Made by a program: the position numbers and the translations under genes. From Rhodanobacter panaciterrae (lineage in GTDB: Bacteria > Pseudomonadota > Gammaproteobacteria > Xanthomonadales > Rhodanobacteraceae), in NCBI RefSeq assembly GCF_014651895.1, contig NZ_BMXT01000004.1, positions 92,066 to 156,065 of the forward strand: a stretch of DNA of 64,000 bases, read 5' to 3'. Positions 8,610 through 17,366 of this stretch are shown in pieces; the first letter of the stretch is position 1, and the number at the start of each line of letters is the position of its first letter. The notes beneath the pieces were generated by a model. That model was not told where the DNA came from, did no database searches, and saw only the letters and a program-made list of their open reading frames with translations.

Positions 8610-10351
8610 GGCACCTGCTCAACGGCACCATTGCAGCCCATGGCATGGCACTGGGCCGCGCCCGGCTGGTACAGCCGAGTCGCTATAGCGTCGACACGCG
8701 CCCGCTGGCCGAGGATGAGATCGAGGGCGAGTTGTTGCTGCTGCATCGCGCACTGGATACCGCTCGACAGGAGCTGCGCGAACTGCGCGGCAAGCTGCAC
8801 GGCGCGCTGGCGCGCGAGGTCAACGAATTCATCGACGCGCACAGCCTGCTGCTGGACGACGCCGAACTGCTGCGCGGGCTGGACGACCTGGTCCGGATCG
8901 GCCACTACCGCCCCGGTGCCGCACTGAAGAAACAGCGCGACCGCCTGTCTGCCGTGTTCGAGGCGATGGACGACCCCTACCTGCGCAGCCGCAAGGAAGA
9001 CGTCGAACAAGTAATCAACCGGGTGATCTCCGCGCTGCAGCGGCAGACCAGCCCGGAGGAACGCAAGCTGGCCGCGCGCGTCGGCGAGATCCTGATCGCC
9101 GACTCCATCGCGCCGGGCGACATGGCGCAGCTGGCCGGCAATGGCTTGCTCGGCGTGGTCGCCAGCTCCGGCAGCGCGTATTCGCACAGCGCGATCCTGG
9201 CACGCAGTCTCGGCCTGCCGATGCTGGTCGGCACCCGCGATGCGCTGTCGAACATCCACGACGACGACCTGATCCTGCTCGACGCCGAGAAAGGCGAGGC
9301 CGTGGTGCACCCGACCGCGCAAGACCTGTCGCGCTATCGCGCCTGGCAACGCGAGGCCGCGATCGAAGGTCGCCGGCTGGCCAAGCTGGCGAACGCACCC
9401 ACGCGCACCCGCGACGGCATCGAGGTCGGCTTGCTGGCGAATGCCGAGACCGCGGCCGACGTGGCGATGGCGCGTGCCCGCGGCGCCGACGGCGTCGGCC
9501 TGTACCGCACCGAATTCCTGTTCCTCAAGCACAAGGGCCTGCCGTCCGAAGACGAGCAGTTCATCGCCTATCGCGACCTGGTGATGGGCATGGGCGGCCT
9601 GCCGGTGACCATCCGCACGCTGGACCTGGGCGCCGACAAGGCCGATGCCGCCGGGCTGTCGCTGCGCGGCGAGGACAACCCCGCGCTCGGCGTGCGCGGC
9701 GTGCGCCTGTCGCTGCGCTACCCGGCGGTGTTCACCACCCAGATCCGCGCGATCCTGCGCGCCGCCTGCTACGGCCCGGTACGCGTGCTGGTGCCGATGG
9801 TGACCCAGCCGGATGAGCTCATTGCGGTGCGCACGCTGTTCAAGCTGGCACGGCAGGACCTGAAGCGCGAGAACATCGACCTGCCGGAGAAGCTGCCGCT
9901 GGGCGCGATGATCGAGGTGCCGGCGGCGGCGATCAACGTGCGCGCGCTGCTTGAATACTCCGACTTCCTCGCTATCGGTACCAACGACCTGGCCCAGTAC
10001 GTACTCGCCGCCGACCGCGGCAACGACGCGCTGGAAAACATCTACAACCCGTTGCAACCAGCATTGCTGCGGTTGCTCTCGCACGTGATCAGTGCCGGCC
10101 GGCGCGCGAAGAAACCAGTCAGCCTGTGTGGCGAGATCGCCGGCGACGTGAACTTCACTGCCCTGCTGCTGATGCTCGGCCTGCACGAATTCAGCATGCA
10201 CCCGAGTCAGATCCTGCACGTGCGCGACCGCCTCGCCACGCTCGACCATGCCGACCTGCGCCGGCATGCCGCGCAGTTGATGCGTGCGCATACCCACGAA
10301 CAAGCCGAAGCACTGTTGAACCGGATCGTGGGCGCGTCGGCACCAGGCTGA
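8606..10351 (+). CDS. ptsI: Phosphoenolpyruvate-protein phosphotransferase (PTS enzyme I)
   Basis: Autophosphorylates with PEP and passes phosphate to HPr; cytoplasmic homodimer. The 581-residue protein has the N-terminal HPr-binding/swivel domain with the active His194 in ASSGSAYSHSAILARS, and the TIM-barrel PEP-binding domain containing the conserved VSLCGEIAGD with the catalytic Cys. Length is the family norm (575). GGAG at 8594-8597 is the likely ribosome-binding site, and the start overlaps the stop of the 29-residue ORF. It ends the operon. Confidence 0.96.
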   Translation: MRHLLNGTIAAHGMALGRARLVQPSRYSVDTRPLAEDEIEGELLLLHRALDTARQELRELRGKLHGALAREVNEFIDAHSLLLDDAELLRGLDDLVRIGHYRPGAALKKQRDRLSAVFEAMDDPYLRSRKEDVEQVINRVISALQRQTSPEERKLAARVGEILIADSIAPGDMAQLAGNGLLGVVASSGSAYSHSAILARSLGLPMLVGTRDALSNIHDDDLILLDAEKGEAVVHPTAQDLSRYRAWQREAAIEGRRLAKLANAPTRTRDGIEVGLLANAETAADVAMARARGADGVGLYRTEFLFLKHKGLPSEDEQFIAYRDLVMGMGGLPVTIRTLDLGADKADAAGLSLRGEDNPALGVRGVRLSLRYPAVFTTQIRAILRAACYGPVRVLVPMVTQPDELIAVRTLFKLARQDLKRENIDLPEKLPLGAMIEVPAAAINVRALLEYSDFLAIGTNDLAQYVLAADRGNDALENIYNPLQPALLRLLSHVISAGRRAKKPVSLCGEIAGDVNFTALLLMLGLHEFSMHPSQILHVRDRLATLDHADLRRHAAQLMRAHTHEQAEALLNRIVGASAPG

Positions 10352-10578
10352 AGTCTCCGGCCCCGGCACAGGGCAAAGCCACCTCGCGACCCACCGGCAA
10401 CACGGCGGCTCAGCCACCTCCAATTGTCACGAATTATTTCGCTGCGCTTTACATATCCCGGCGCATTGTCAGCGGTCAGGGGAAAGCAGTGGCGTGCCCG
10501 TTCAGACCGCCCGGGACTTCAGCACGACAACTCCGTATATCTCATGAAACCGATCAACGGCTATGGGGAGTGTCAACC

Positions 10579-11382
10579 ATGAAAAAGCTACTTTTCGCTG
10601 GACTGCTGGGAGGTTTGCTGGGGGTATGCCTGATACCCTCGCTCGCCATGGCGCAGAGCGCCTTCGACGGTACCTGGAAGATCGATCTGCATCGGGTGCA
10701 GATGCCGAAGAAGCCGGACGTCATCCTGCTGCAGAACGACATGTACCAATGCAAGACCTGCGCTCCGGCGATCAACGTCAAGGCCGACGGTGAGGATCAG
10801 AGCGTCACCGGCCATCCGTATTTCGACATGATCGCGATCAAGGTCGTCGACGATCACACGGTTCGGGAAACCGCGAAGAAAGCCGGCAAGGTCGTCTCGA
10901 CCTCGACCACCACGGTCGCCGCCGACGGCAAGACCGCCAGCTTCGAGTTCACCGACAGCAGCAACAGCAACGCCGAACCGGTGACCGGCAATGGCACCAT
11001 GACGCGAGTGGAGAAAGGCCCGGCCGGATCGCATGCCATTTCCGGCTCCTGGCGGACGACGACGGTCAACAACGTCTCCGACAACGGACTGACGATGACC
11101 TATAAAGTGGAGGGGGACAGCCTCCACATGAGCAGCCCGACCGGGCAGTCCTACAGCGCGAAGATGGATGGCACCGATGCGCCGTACATGGGCGACCCGG
11201 GAACCACCAGCGTCTCGGTGAAACAGCTCGGCAAGAACATGCTGCAGGAAACCGACAAGCGCGACGGCAAGGTGATCAGCGTCGCGAAAATGACCGTCGC
11301 GGCAGACGGCAAGAGCATGACCATCACGGTCGAGGACAAGCTGCACGGCTCAAGCTCGTCGTTCGTGGCGATGAAGAATTAG
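10579..11382 (+). CDS. Secreted protein with two homologous halves, function unknown
   Basis: A 267-residue protein with a signal peptide (MKKLLFAGLLGG..., cleavage near AMA-Q at 24/25). The mature part looks like an internal duplication: residues ~27-126 and ~153-253 share the order GTW/GSW, T-V-x-E-T, GKV-S, and TVAADGK (112-118 and 239-245). The first half also holds a CxxC (Cys58, Cys61) that the second half lacks. It probably folds as two beta-rich lipocalin-like units in the periplasm. GGGGAG at 10565-10570 is a ribosome-binding site. It is monocistronic. I cannot name a family. Confidence 0.8.
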   Translation: MKKLLFAGLLGGLLGVCLIPSLAMAQSAFDGTWKIDLHRVQMPKKPDVILLQNDMYQCKTCAPAINVKADGEDQSVTGHPYFDMIAIKVVDDHTVRETAKKAGKVVSTSTTTVAADGKTASFEFTDSSNSNAEPVTGNGTMTRVEKGPAGSHAISGSWRTTTVNNVSDNGLTMTYKVEGDSLHMSSPTGQSYSAKMDGTDAPYMGDPGTTSVSVKQLGKNMLQETDKRDGKVISVAKMTVAADGKSMTITVEDKLHGSSSSFVAMKN

Positions 11383-11391
11383 TCCTGACGC

Positions 11392-11411
11392 GCAGGCCAT
11401 GGATGGCCTGC
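11392..11411. terminator. Hairpin between convergent genes (weak terminator candidate)
   Basis: GCAGGCCAT-GG-ATGGCCTGC, a perfect nine-base stem, sits between the stop of the secreted two-repeat protein and the end of the convergent LysR gene. No T-run follows on either strand, so termination would be weak or assisted. Confidence 0.35.
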
Positions 11412-11424
11412 CCCGACAGCCGGC

Positions 11425-12336
11425 TCAGCGACGGCGGCTGCCGGGCTGGGCGTTGTCAAGATCGGTGCCTTCCAGGAACGCATCCAGCAAGGCACCGCGG
11501 TATTTCTGCCGATGCAGCAGCAGCGAAAGCTTGCGGCGCAGGTCGAGGAATGGTGTCTTCAATGCCTTCAATCGTCCGGTCGCCAACGCGTCGGTGACCG
11601 CCACCGCCGGCAGGCAGGCGATGCCGAGGCCGGCCACCACGGCCTGCTTGATCGCCTCGATCTGGTCGAGCTCGAGCACGGTTTCGCCAGGCGGCAGTTG
11701 CGCCAGCACACGCTCGCTGGTCGCACGCGTGGCCGAGCCGGGCTCGCGCAGGACCCAGCGTGCGCCGGCAAAGTCGGCGGGCTTCAAGCCGCGCTTGCGC
11801 GCCAATGGATGCTCCGGCGGCGCGCACACCACCAGCAAGTCGTCGCGCCACGGTCGCACTTCCAGCAGGGGATGCGTCACTGGCCCTTCGACGCAGCCGA
11901 TATCCAGGCTGTGGTCGAGCATGCCGGCGGCAATCGCTTCGGTATTCGCCACGCGCAGGCGGATCGCCACCTGCGGATGCGCGCGCACGAACGCGCCGAG
12001 CAGTTCGCCGACGCGGTAATTGCCGACCGTGTTGCTGGCGCCGATGCGCAACTCGCCGCTCAGCGTCGCACCGTCTTCGCTGCCGCGTCGACCGAACTCG
12101 GCGTGCCGCTCCAGCAGCTCTTGCGCCAGCGGCAACAGCTCGCGGCCGCGCGCATTCAGATGCAGACGGCCGCGCTCGCGTGCGAACACCGGCGCATCCA
12201 GCTGCCGCTCCATTTCCGCCAGCGCCATGCTGGCGGCCGGCTGGGTCAGGTGCAGCCGTTCGGCAGCAGCGCGCACACTGCCGTGCAGCGCAATCTGCAC
12301 GAACACATCGAGCTGGCGCGGACTGATATTGATCAT
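11425..12336 (-). CDS. LysR-family transcriptional regulator (YeiE-like)
   Basis: DNA-binding regulator with an N-terminal winged HTH (residues 1-60, typical ALHGSVRAAAERLHLTQPAAS) and a LysR substrate-binding domain (about 90-295); 303 residues. It is divergent from the YeiH-type exporter at 12436 with a 99-base spacer rich in A/T around 12350-12390. This is the usual LysR arrangement for controlling the divergent neighbour. The E. coli pair yeiE-yeiH has the same layout, so the exporter is the likely target. The ligand is unknown. Confidence 0.9.
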   Translation of the reverse strand: MINISPRQLDVFVQIALHGSVRAAAERLHLTQPAASMALAEMERQLDAPVFARERGRLHLNARGRELLPLAQELLERHAEFGRRGSEDGATLSGELRIGASNTVGNYRVGELLGAFVRAHPQVAIRLRVANTEAIAAGMLDHSLDIGCVEGPVTHPLLEVRPWRDDLLVVCAPPEHPLARKRGLKPADFAGARWVLREPGSATRATSERVLAQLPPGETVLELDQIEAIKQAVVAGLGIACLPAVAVTDALATGRLKALKTPFLDLRRKLSLLLHRQKYRGALLDAFLEGTDLDNAQPGSRRR

Positions 12337-12435
12337 CAGCCGATCTTATCAGCTTGCCTTATACATCCGATCATATTTTCCAAGTTTTACTGATTGATGC
12401 GCGAGCGGACAATGGCGCATTGCCGGAGCCCATGC

Positions 12436-13476
12436 ATGACCGCATCGTCCATCGCCACCCTCATTCGCCCCACGCTGCGCGACAGCGCCCCCGGCCTGCT
12501 ACTTGCCGTGGGCATCGGCCTGCTCGCACTGCTGCTGGGGCGCTGGGCGCCTCTGATCGGTGGGCCGGTGATCGGCATCGTGCTGGGCATCGTCGTGCGC
12601 AACCTGCTGTCGCCGGGCGCACGCTACACGCCGGGCATCGCGTTCGCCGGCAAGAAGGTGCTGCAGTGGTCGATCATCGCGCTGGGCTTCGGGCTCAGCT
12701 TGAATCAAGTAGCCAAGACCGGCCTCGAATCGCTGTCGGTGACCCTGGTGACGATGACCGTAGCCTTCCTCACCGCGTGGCTGCTCGGCCGCTGGCTCGG
12801 CGTGCACGACAAGCTGAAGATCCTGATCGGCGTCGGCACCGCGATCTGTGGCGGCTCGGCGATCGCCGCGGTGACGCCAATCATCCGCCCGGACGATCAC
12901 GACACTGCGTTCGCGATCTCCACCATCTTTTTGTTCAACCTGGTTGCGGTGCTGCTGTTCCCGTTGCTTGGCCACCTGATGCATCTGAGCGACCTGGGCT
13001 TCGGCTTATGGGCCGGTACCGCGATCAACGACACCTCGTCAGTGGTCGCCGCCGGCTACAGCTTCAGCAAGGCCGCCGGCGACTACGCCACCATCGTCAA
13101 GCTGACCCGCGCCACCCTGATCATTCCGGTCTGCCTGGTGCTGGCCTTCGTCGTCGCCGCGCGCGAGAAGCGCAAGCATGCACAAGCCGGCAGCGTCGGC
13201 CACTTCAGCCTCGCCAGCATCTTCCCGTGGTTCATCCTGTGGTTCCTGGTCGCCTCGGCACTACGCACCGTCGGCCTGATTCCGCTGGCCATCCAGCCGG
13301 CCATCCACACCCTGGCCGAGTTCCTGATCATCGTCGCGCTCACCGCGATCGGGCTGTCCGCGAACCTGCGCAAGATGGCCGCCAGCGGCGCACGGCCGAT
13401 CCTGCTGGGGCTTGGGGTGTGGATTGCCGTGTCAGTCAGCAGCTTGCTGGTGCAGCTGGTGATCGGGCAGCTTTAG
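12436..13476 (+). CDS. YeiH-family putative sulfate exporter
   Basis: Polytopic inner-membrane protein of the UPF0324/YeiH family, annotated as a putative sulfate (or sulfite/sulfonate) exporter; direct evidence for the substrate is limited. It has 346 residues, about ten hydrophobic segments, and the family motifs AICGGSAIAAVTPI and GTAINDTSSVVAAGY. I chose ATG 12436, which has GGAG (12425-12428) seven bases upstream; ATGs at 12397 and 12412 would add unconserved residues. It lies divergently beside a LysR regulator. Confidence 0.88.
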   Translation: MTASSIATLIRPTLRDSAPGLLLAVGIGLLALLLGRWAPLIGGPVIGIVLGIVVRNLLSPGARYTPGIAFAGKKVLQWSIIALGFGLSLNQVAKTGLESLSVTLVTMTVAFLTAWLLGRWLGVHDKLKILIGVGTAICGGSAIAAVTPIIRPDDHDTAFAISTIFLFNLVAVLLFPLLGHLMHLSDLGFGLWAGTAINDTSSVVAAGYSFSKAAGDYATIVKLTRATLIIPVCLVLAFVVAAREKRKHAQAGSVGHFSLASIFPWFILWFLVASALRTVGLIPLAIQPAIHTLAEFLIIVALTAIGLSANLRKMAASGARPILLGLGVWIAVSVSSLLVQLVIGQL

Positions 13477-13487
13477 CAGGGAGTGGA

Positions 13488-13532
13488 GAGGAGTGAGAAA
13501 GAGTGGATTGCCCGACTCGTTTCTCGTTCCTC
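13488..13532. terminator. Imperfect long hairpin between convergent genes
   Basis: GAGGAGTGAGAAAGAGT (13488-13504) pairs, with a few mismatches, to the arm at 13515-13532 (ACTCGTTTCTCGTTCCTC) around a ten-base loop. It lies exactly between the convergent yeiH-like gene and the EF-hand gene and is probably a bidirectional terminator. Confidence 0.45.
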
Positions 13533-13536
13533 ACCT

Positions 13537-13854
13537 TCACTTGCCACTTGAAGCCGATGCCGGCTGGCCGTGCATCAGCAAGTGCCGGATATAGGCGTGC
13601 ACGTCGTCCTTCGACACCAAGCCACGCTTGGACGTATCGATGGCATCGAAGTTTTTGGCGATGAACGGAACATGTCCGGCTTCCGCCTCATCCTTGCTGA
13701 GCAGACCGTCGTGGCTCCTGTCGGCAGCGTCGAAATTCCTGTCCAGTCTGTCGACGCTGTCGGCAATATTGCCGAGTCCGTTCTGTGCGGAGGCCAACAA
13801 CGGCGCACTCATGCAGGCGCCAAACACAAGCAGGATGAGCATCGTACGAAACAT
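13537..13854 (-). CDS. Small exported EF-hand protein
   Basis: A 105-residue protein with a signal peptide (to about ASA-Q, residue 23/24) and two EF-hand loops. Loop 1 (D45-x-S47-x-D49-G50-x-L52-S53-x-x-E56) fits the canonical 12-residue Ca2+ loop. Loop 2 (D73-x-S75-x-R77-G78...D84) has Arg at position 5 and is probably weak. The start has AGGAG on the reverse strand just upstream. Periplasmic calcium-binding proteins of this kind are common in Xanthomonadales; the role is unknown. Confidence 0.82.
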   Translation of the reverse strand: MFRTMLILLVFGACMSAPLLASAQNGLGNIADSVDRLDRNFDAADRSHDGLLSKDEAEAGHVPFIAKNFDAIDTSKRGLVSKDDVHAYIRHLLMHGQPASASSGK

Positions 13855-13923
13855 GGCAATCTCCTGTGGGCAAGACCGGCAGCAGCATATCGCATGCTAG
13901 TGATCTCCCACACTCACAACCAC

Positions 13924-13989
13924 TCAAGCCCTGCCTTGCTCCACCAACGTCAACGCCACCTTGTCACGCAGATACACCGGTAGCGCCAA
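13924..13989 (-). pseudogene. Displaced 3' end of tsaB (last 21 codons and stop)
   Basis: This stretch reads LALPVYLRDKVALTLVEQGRA-stop on the reverse strand, the same as the end of intact tsaB at 14553-14618. Over 66 bases the two copies differ at four positions, apparently all synonymous. There is no start or upstream coding sequence here, so it is a remnant. The two copies are direct repeats 629 bases apart and flank one orphan gene, as if a piece of DNA had entered the 3' end of tsaB and supplied a new end. Confidence 0.85.
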
Positions 13990-14026
13990 CCACCAAGAGC
14001 GTAAGTCGGCAACGACTAATCAATCG

Positions 14027-14497
14027 CTATAACATTCGATCAGGCACGACGGCGCCTGTGTCGTATACACGAAGACTTACAACCGTACCTGCATGCAGGA
14101 ATCTGCCTGAATCCACTCGGATGCTGAGAACGCGACCATCCGGCAGCGCTACCTCCGAAGCGAATACAGTTCCGTAGTGCCGACCAGACCAGATAGCTGA
14201 GCTGCTTCGTACTGTGCCTGTAACCAGGTGGTAGGGACCGGTTGCTCGTGGTGCCGTAAACGCCCAGTACATCTTCATCGCAAACAGCGGTACCAGTGCG
14301 ATTAAAAACCACGCATGGTATGGGTGGCGTGCCGCATAAGACTGCTGCTCGATGGAAGACTGATTGAAATGAAGCGAAGTTTCCCGGTCGACTTCTTGAT
14401 CAATCGGTTTGGCGGATTCCTTTTCGCGAGATTCGGCCTCCAGATCCTGCAGCTGCTTGTCTGCCTGGCTGAAAAGTTCATCCAGATCCTTGTTCAT
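14027..14497 (-). CDS. Orphan single-pass membrane protein between tsaB repeats
   Basis: A 156-residue protein of no recognised family. The N-terminal ~55 residues are charged and probably coiled coil (MNKDLDELFSQADKQLQDLE...), one hydrophobic span lies at about 63-82 (WFLIALVPLFAMKMYWAF), and a ~70-residue C-terminal domain of beta character follows, likely periplasmic. Base composition is visibly more A/T rich than the flanking genes. The gene is bracketed by two direct copies of the tsaB 3' end, which suggests recent acquisition. Confidence 0.7.
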   Translation of the reverse strand: MNKDLDELFSQADKQLQDLEAESREKESAKPIDQEVDRETSLHFNQSSIEQQSYAARHPYHAWFLIALVPLFAMKMYWAFTAPRATGPYHLVTGTVRSSSAIWSGRHYGTVFASEVALPDGRVLSIRVDSGRFLHAGTVVSLRVYDTGAVVPDRML

Positions 14498-14551
14498 TTG
14501 AAGTCCCCCGACCGCTTCAACACCCGCTCTTCGGTTTCGAGCGCTTCACAG

Positions 14552-14618
14552 CTCAAGCCCTGCCCTGCTCCACCAACGTCAACGCCACCTTGTCGCGCAG
14601 ATACACCGGCAGTGCCAG
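14552..14618. repeat. Direct repeat copy B (3' end of intact tsaB)
   Basis: This 67-base segment covers the stop and last codons of tsaB and matches 13923-13989 with four mismatches. It is the functional copy, joined to the tsaB body. With copy A it brackets the orphan membrane protein gene, like the left and right attachment sites of an element inserted at a gene 3' end. Confidence 0.8.
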
Positions 14619-15245
14619 ATCCGGCGCTTGCACATGGCCGGCCTTGAACTCGCGCAGCGCCAGCTCGGCGACGTGCGTGGCTTGCGGATAACGCAGGCCA
14701 TCGGCGGAATGCAGGGTCCCGGTGAGGCGCTGGCTCAGCACGGCGGCATAGGTGGCCCAACCGCTGCCGACTACCTGCCAGGCATCGGCTTCGGGCAACT
14801 GCAGCGACTCGGCGGTGCAGATGCGTTCGTCGTCCAGCGCGATCAGGCCACCGTTGTCGTCACGGCGGTAGCAGGCCGCGTAGATCTCGCCCATGCGCGC
14901 GTCGATCACGGCGAGGATCGTGGCGCCCTCTTCCTCCGGCGCCTCCAGCGCCAGTGCAGCCAGCGAAGAGATGGTGATCACCGGCAGATCCAGTGCCAGC
15001 GCCATGCCCTGCGCCAACGACACCCCGAGGCGCACGCCGGTGAACGCGCCAGGACCGCGGCCTACCGCGATCGCGTCCAGCGCTTGCCGACCGATACCGG
15101 CTTCGGCCAGCAGCGCATCGGCCATCGGCAACACCAGCTCGGTGTGCCGGCGCGGCGCGATCTCGCTGCGCGCGATCAGTTCGTCGCCGTGGATCAGGGC
15201 AACGGAGCAGGCTTCGGTGGCGGTTTCGATCGCGAGCAAGTTCAT
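14553..15245 (-). CDS. tsaB: tRNA threonylcarbamoyladenosine biosynthesis protein TsaB
   Basis: ASKHA-fold partner of TsaD in the TsaBDE complex that makes t6A37 on ANN-decoding tRNAs. The 230-residue product begins MNLLAIETATEACSVAL and contains the conserved GRGPGAFTGVRLG motif; length matches E. coli TsaB (231). Its start overlaps the stop of creD by four bases (ATGA), so it is likely co-transcribed with creD. Its last 21 codons are duplicated at 13924-13989. Confidence 0.93.
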   Translation of the reverse strand: MNLLAIETATEACSVALIHGDELIARSEIAPRRHTELVLPMADALLAEAGIGRQALDAIAVGRGPGAFTGVRLGVSLAQGMALALDLPVITISSLAALALEAPEEEGATILAVIDARMGEIYAACYRRDDNGGLIALDDERICTAESLQLPEADAWQVVGSGWATYAAVLSQRLTGTLHSADGLRYPQATHVAELALREFKAGHVQAPDLALPVYLRDKVALTLVEQGRA

Positions 15246-16615
15246 GATCGCTCCATGATAGCGGCTGGCGGCGCCGGCGGCTCGGTCGAGGTCGGCCCCG
15301 TGGTCGTCGGTACATACGCATACCAGTCGATGCGGCGGGTCAGATACATCATCAGCGCCACCATCACCAGCAGCACCAGCGCGCCGATCAGCAACGCGTA
15401 CTGCTCGGCCGCAATCAGTCCGTACAGCATCGCGTAGATCAGCCCCAGCACGCCGCCCAGCAGCAGGCCGGCACGCCGCGCGTGCAGCACCGCCGTCGCG
15501 TAACCGCCCACGATCAGGGCTACCGCAGCCGCGGCCAGCGCATAGGCCGGACCGAAACCGATCTGCTCGGACAGCGCCAGCAACACCACATAGAACGTGG
15601 CCAGCGCCGCACCGACCAGCAAGTATTGCACCGGATGCACACGCAACCGCTTGAGGATCTCGAACAGGAAGAACGCCACGAAGGTCATCGCGATGAACAG
15701 CAAGCCGTATTTGCCCGCGCGCACGTTGCGCTGGTACACGTCGACCGGCTGGTACAACTGCACGCCGAAGGTGGATGCCTGCAGCGCCTTGTCCATGCCG
15801 TCGCCAGCATCGGTCCAGTGCTGGCCATAGTTGCGGTTGAGATCGAGCATGTGCCAGTGCGCGCTGAAACCCTTGGCATCGATCGCTTGCTCCAGCGGCA
15901 GCGCCGCACCGATGAAACTCGGATCGCGCCACGGTGCACGCATCGTCACATCGGTGCTGCGCGCCAGCGGCAGCAGCTGCAGTGATTCGGTACCGGCCAG
16001 CTTGAGCGTGATCTCGACGTCGATCGGCTGATCGGCCAGCGCATCCAGGTCGATCGGCACCACCACGTTCGACCACGGACCGACATGATTGGCCGACGAA
16101 TCGAAGCGTGCCGGCTTGCCGTTGATGCGCAGCTCGCTCACCTCCTGCAGCCCGCGCAGATCGCCGATCGGCAGCCGCAACTCGGCCTTGCTGCCCTGCC
16201 ACTGTGCATTGCTGGCACGGCGGAACTGGGCCAGGTCCTCGACCCGGAACTGCGTGTCGAGCTTCACCGTGGAAACGAAGACCGGTGCGGTGTAGATGCC
16301 GTAGCTGCGTGTCTGCACGTCCAGTACCGCATCCATTTTCAACGTATCCGCCAGCATGCTTTCGCTGCCAGCACGCGTTTGCGGCGGTTGGTTCTCCGCC
16401 ACCGCCACCTGGCTCAGCGTCGGCACCGTCAGCACCGGGCCACCCAGCACCTGCTGGCCGCCCCAGCCCTGCGCGATCTGCGCAATCGCCATCTCGCGCA
16501 GTTGCTGCCGCTCGCTCACCAGCCCGCTCACCTGCATCAGCGGTATCGTCATCAGCAACGCCAGCACGCCGATGCCGAGCACCTTGGCCGTCACCGTCTG
16601 TGTCCATGCATTCAT
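15242..16615 (-). CDS. creD: CreD-family inner-membrane protein
   Basis: A 457-residue CreD (Cet) homologue: an N-terminal membrane anchor (residues ~10-30), a large periplasmic domain (~35-300) and about five to six C-terminal membrane segments (~305-430). In E. coli creD is induced by CreBC and affects envelope integrity and colicin tolerance; the biochemical function is unknown. AGGGAG lies eight bases before ATG 16615. No creBC genes lie in the window; the gene is coupled to tsaB instead. Confidence 0.88.
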   Translation of the reverse strand: MNAWTQTVTAKVLGIGVLALLMTIPLMQVSGLVSERQQLREMAIAQIAQGWGGQQVLGGPVLTVPTLSQVAVAENQPPQTRAGSESMLADTLKMDAVLDVQTRSYGIYTAPVFVSTVKLDTQFRVEDLAQFRRASNAQWQGSKAELRLPIGDLRGLQEVSELRINGKPARFDSSANHVGPWSNVVVPIDLDALADQPIDVEITLKLAGTESLQLLPLARSTDVTMRAPWRDPSFIGAALPLEQAIDAKGFSAHWHMLDLNRNYGQHWTDAGDGMDKALQASTFGVQLYQPVDVYQRNVRAGKYGLLFIAMTFVAFFLFEILKRLRVHPVQYLLVGAALATFYVVLLALSEQIGFGPAYALAAAAVALIVGGYATAVLHARRAGLLLGGVLGLIYAMLYGLIAAEQYALLIGALVLLVMVALMMYLTRRIDWYAYVPTTTGPTSTEPPAPPAAIMERS

Positions 16616-16944
16616 CGGATCGCACTCCCTTGGATGGAGTGTGGATCACAACAGCCGCCGCGGCGGTGACGCGGGCAATCCGGGGCGAGCAGCGGGCCAT
16701 CAGATGGCACTGGCGTGTCCGTGTTGGTGACAGCTCCTGTCGCCGCGGGAAACTCCATGCGTCCCGCACGGTCGCCTTGTATCAGGCGATCATCGTTTGC
16801 CGAGACTGCCCCACCGCCATCCATCCAGCCGAAGGTCAGGTGGCTCCATGCACACGATCGCTCCTGGACTGCAACTTCGATATCAAGCATGCCATGGCGA
16901 TCTTCCGATCGAAATCGGACTCCCGATAATCATCACATCGCGTT
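16616..16944. other. Upstream region of creD without a supported gene
   Basis: This 329-base stretch separates creD from the SnoaL-like gene, both on the reverse strand. It holds the creD ribosome-binding site (AGGGAG on the reverse strand) and an inverted repeat CCGAT-cgaa-ATCGG near 16907-16920. Reading frames up to 92 codons exist on both strands but have no ribosome-binding site or recognisable protein. The creD-tsaB promoter presumably lies here; no confident -35/-10 pair was found. Confidence 0.5.
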
Positions 16945-17349
16945 TCAAGGCATTCCTGCCAACGTTCCCTGATGAAACATGATCTTCCACTCGCCACTAT
17001 CGAGCCGCCAGATCGTGCTGCGCCGGCTCAGCCGTTCACCCTGCTCCAAGGTGTAAGTGAGCAGATAGGTATCTGGCCCGAGTTCGCGGCAGTGGAAGTC
17101 GCGGGTGATCCAGCTGCGTTCGTCGGGATCGGGTGCGCGCTGTTCGAGTACGTCGAGCACGTGCGCACGGCCGTAACGGTTGCCGGAGGCGCCGATTTCC
17201 CAGAAGTCGTCGGCGGTCATGCGTTCGAAGTCGGCGCGGGTGCTGCCGAACTCGGGGCGATGGAAGATCGGCTCGCGCCGGCGCAGCTCGTCGAGTACGC
17301 CGGCCAGTTCGGGCGCGGTCGTGAGGTCGGGTTCCATTGCGGCCATCAT
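16945..17349 (-). CDS. SnoaL-like / DUF4440-type protein
   Basis: A 134-residue protein with the cystatin-like alpha+beta pattern of the SnoaL/NTF2 superfamily: an N-terminal helix (LAGVLDELRRREPIFH), then TADDFWEIGASG and a C-terminal strand pair ending RRSTIWRLDSGEWKIMFHQGT. Such proteins bind small hydrophobic ligands or act in stress resistance; a specific substrate cannot be given. ATG 17349 (or 17346) has GGAGG a few bases upstream. It starts just inside an operon with the VOC gene upstream (17-base gap). Confidence 0.75.
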   Translation of the reverse strand: MMAAMEPDLTTAPELAGVLDELRRREPIFHRPEFGSTRADFERMTADDFWEIGASGNRYGRAHVLDVLEQRAPDPDERSWITRDFHCRELGPDTYLLTYTLEQGERLSRRSTIWRLDSGEWKIMFHQGTLAGMP

Positions 17350-17366
17350 CGCCTCCGGCGACAGGA

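Noticed and set aside
8243..10423. Long reverse-strand frame opposite ptsI and ptsH
   Set aside because: It mirrors well-supported PTS genes and has no ribosome-binding site or known family.
16612..16890. 92-codon reverse frame upstream of creD
   Set aside because: It overlaps the creD start, lacks a ribosome-binding site and looks like no protein family; the region more likely holds the creD promoter.
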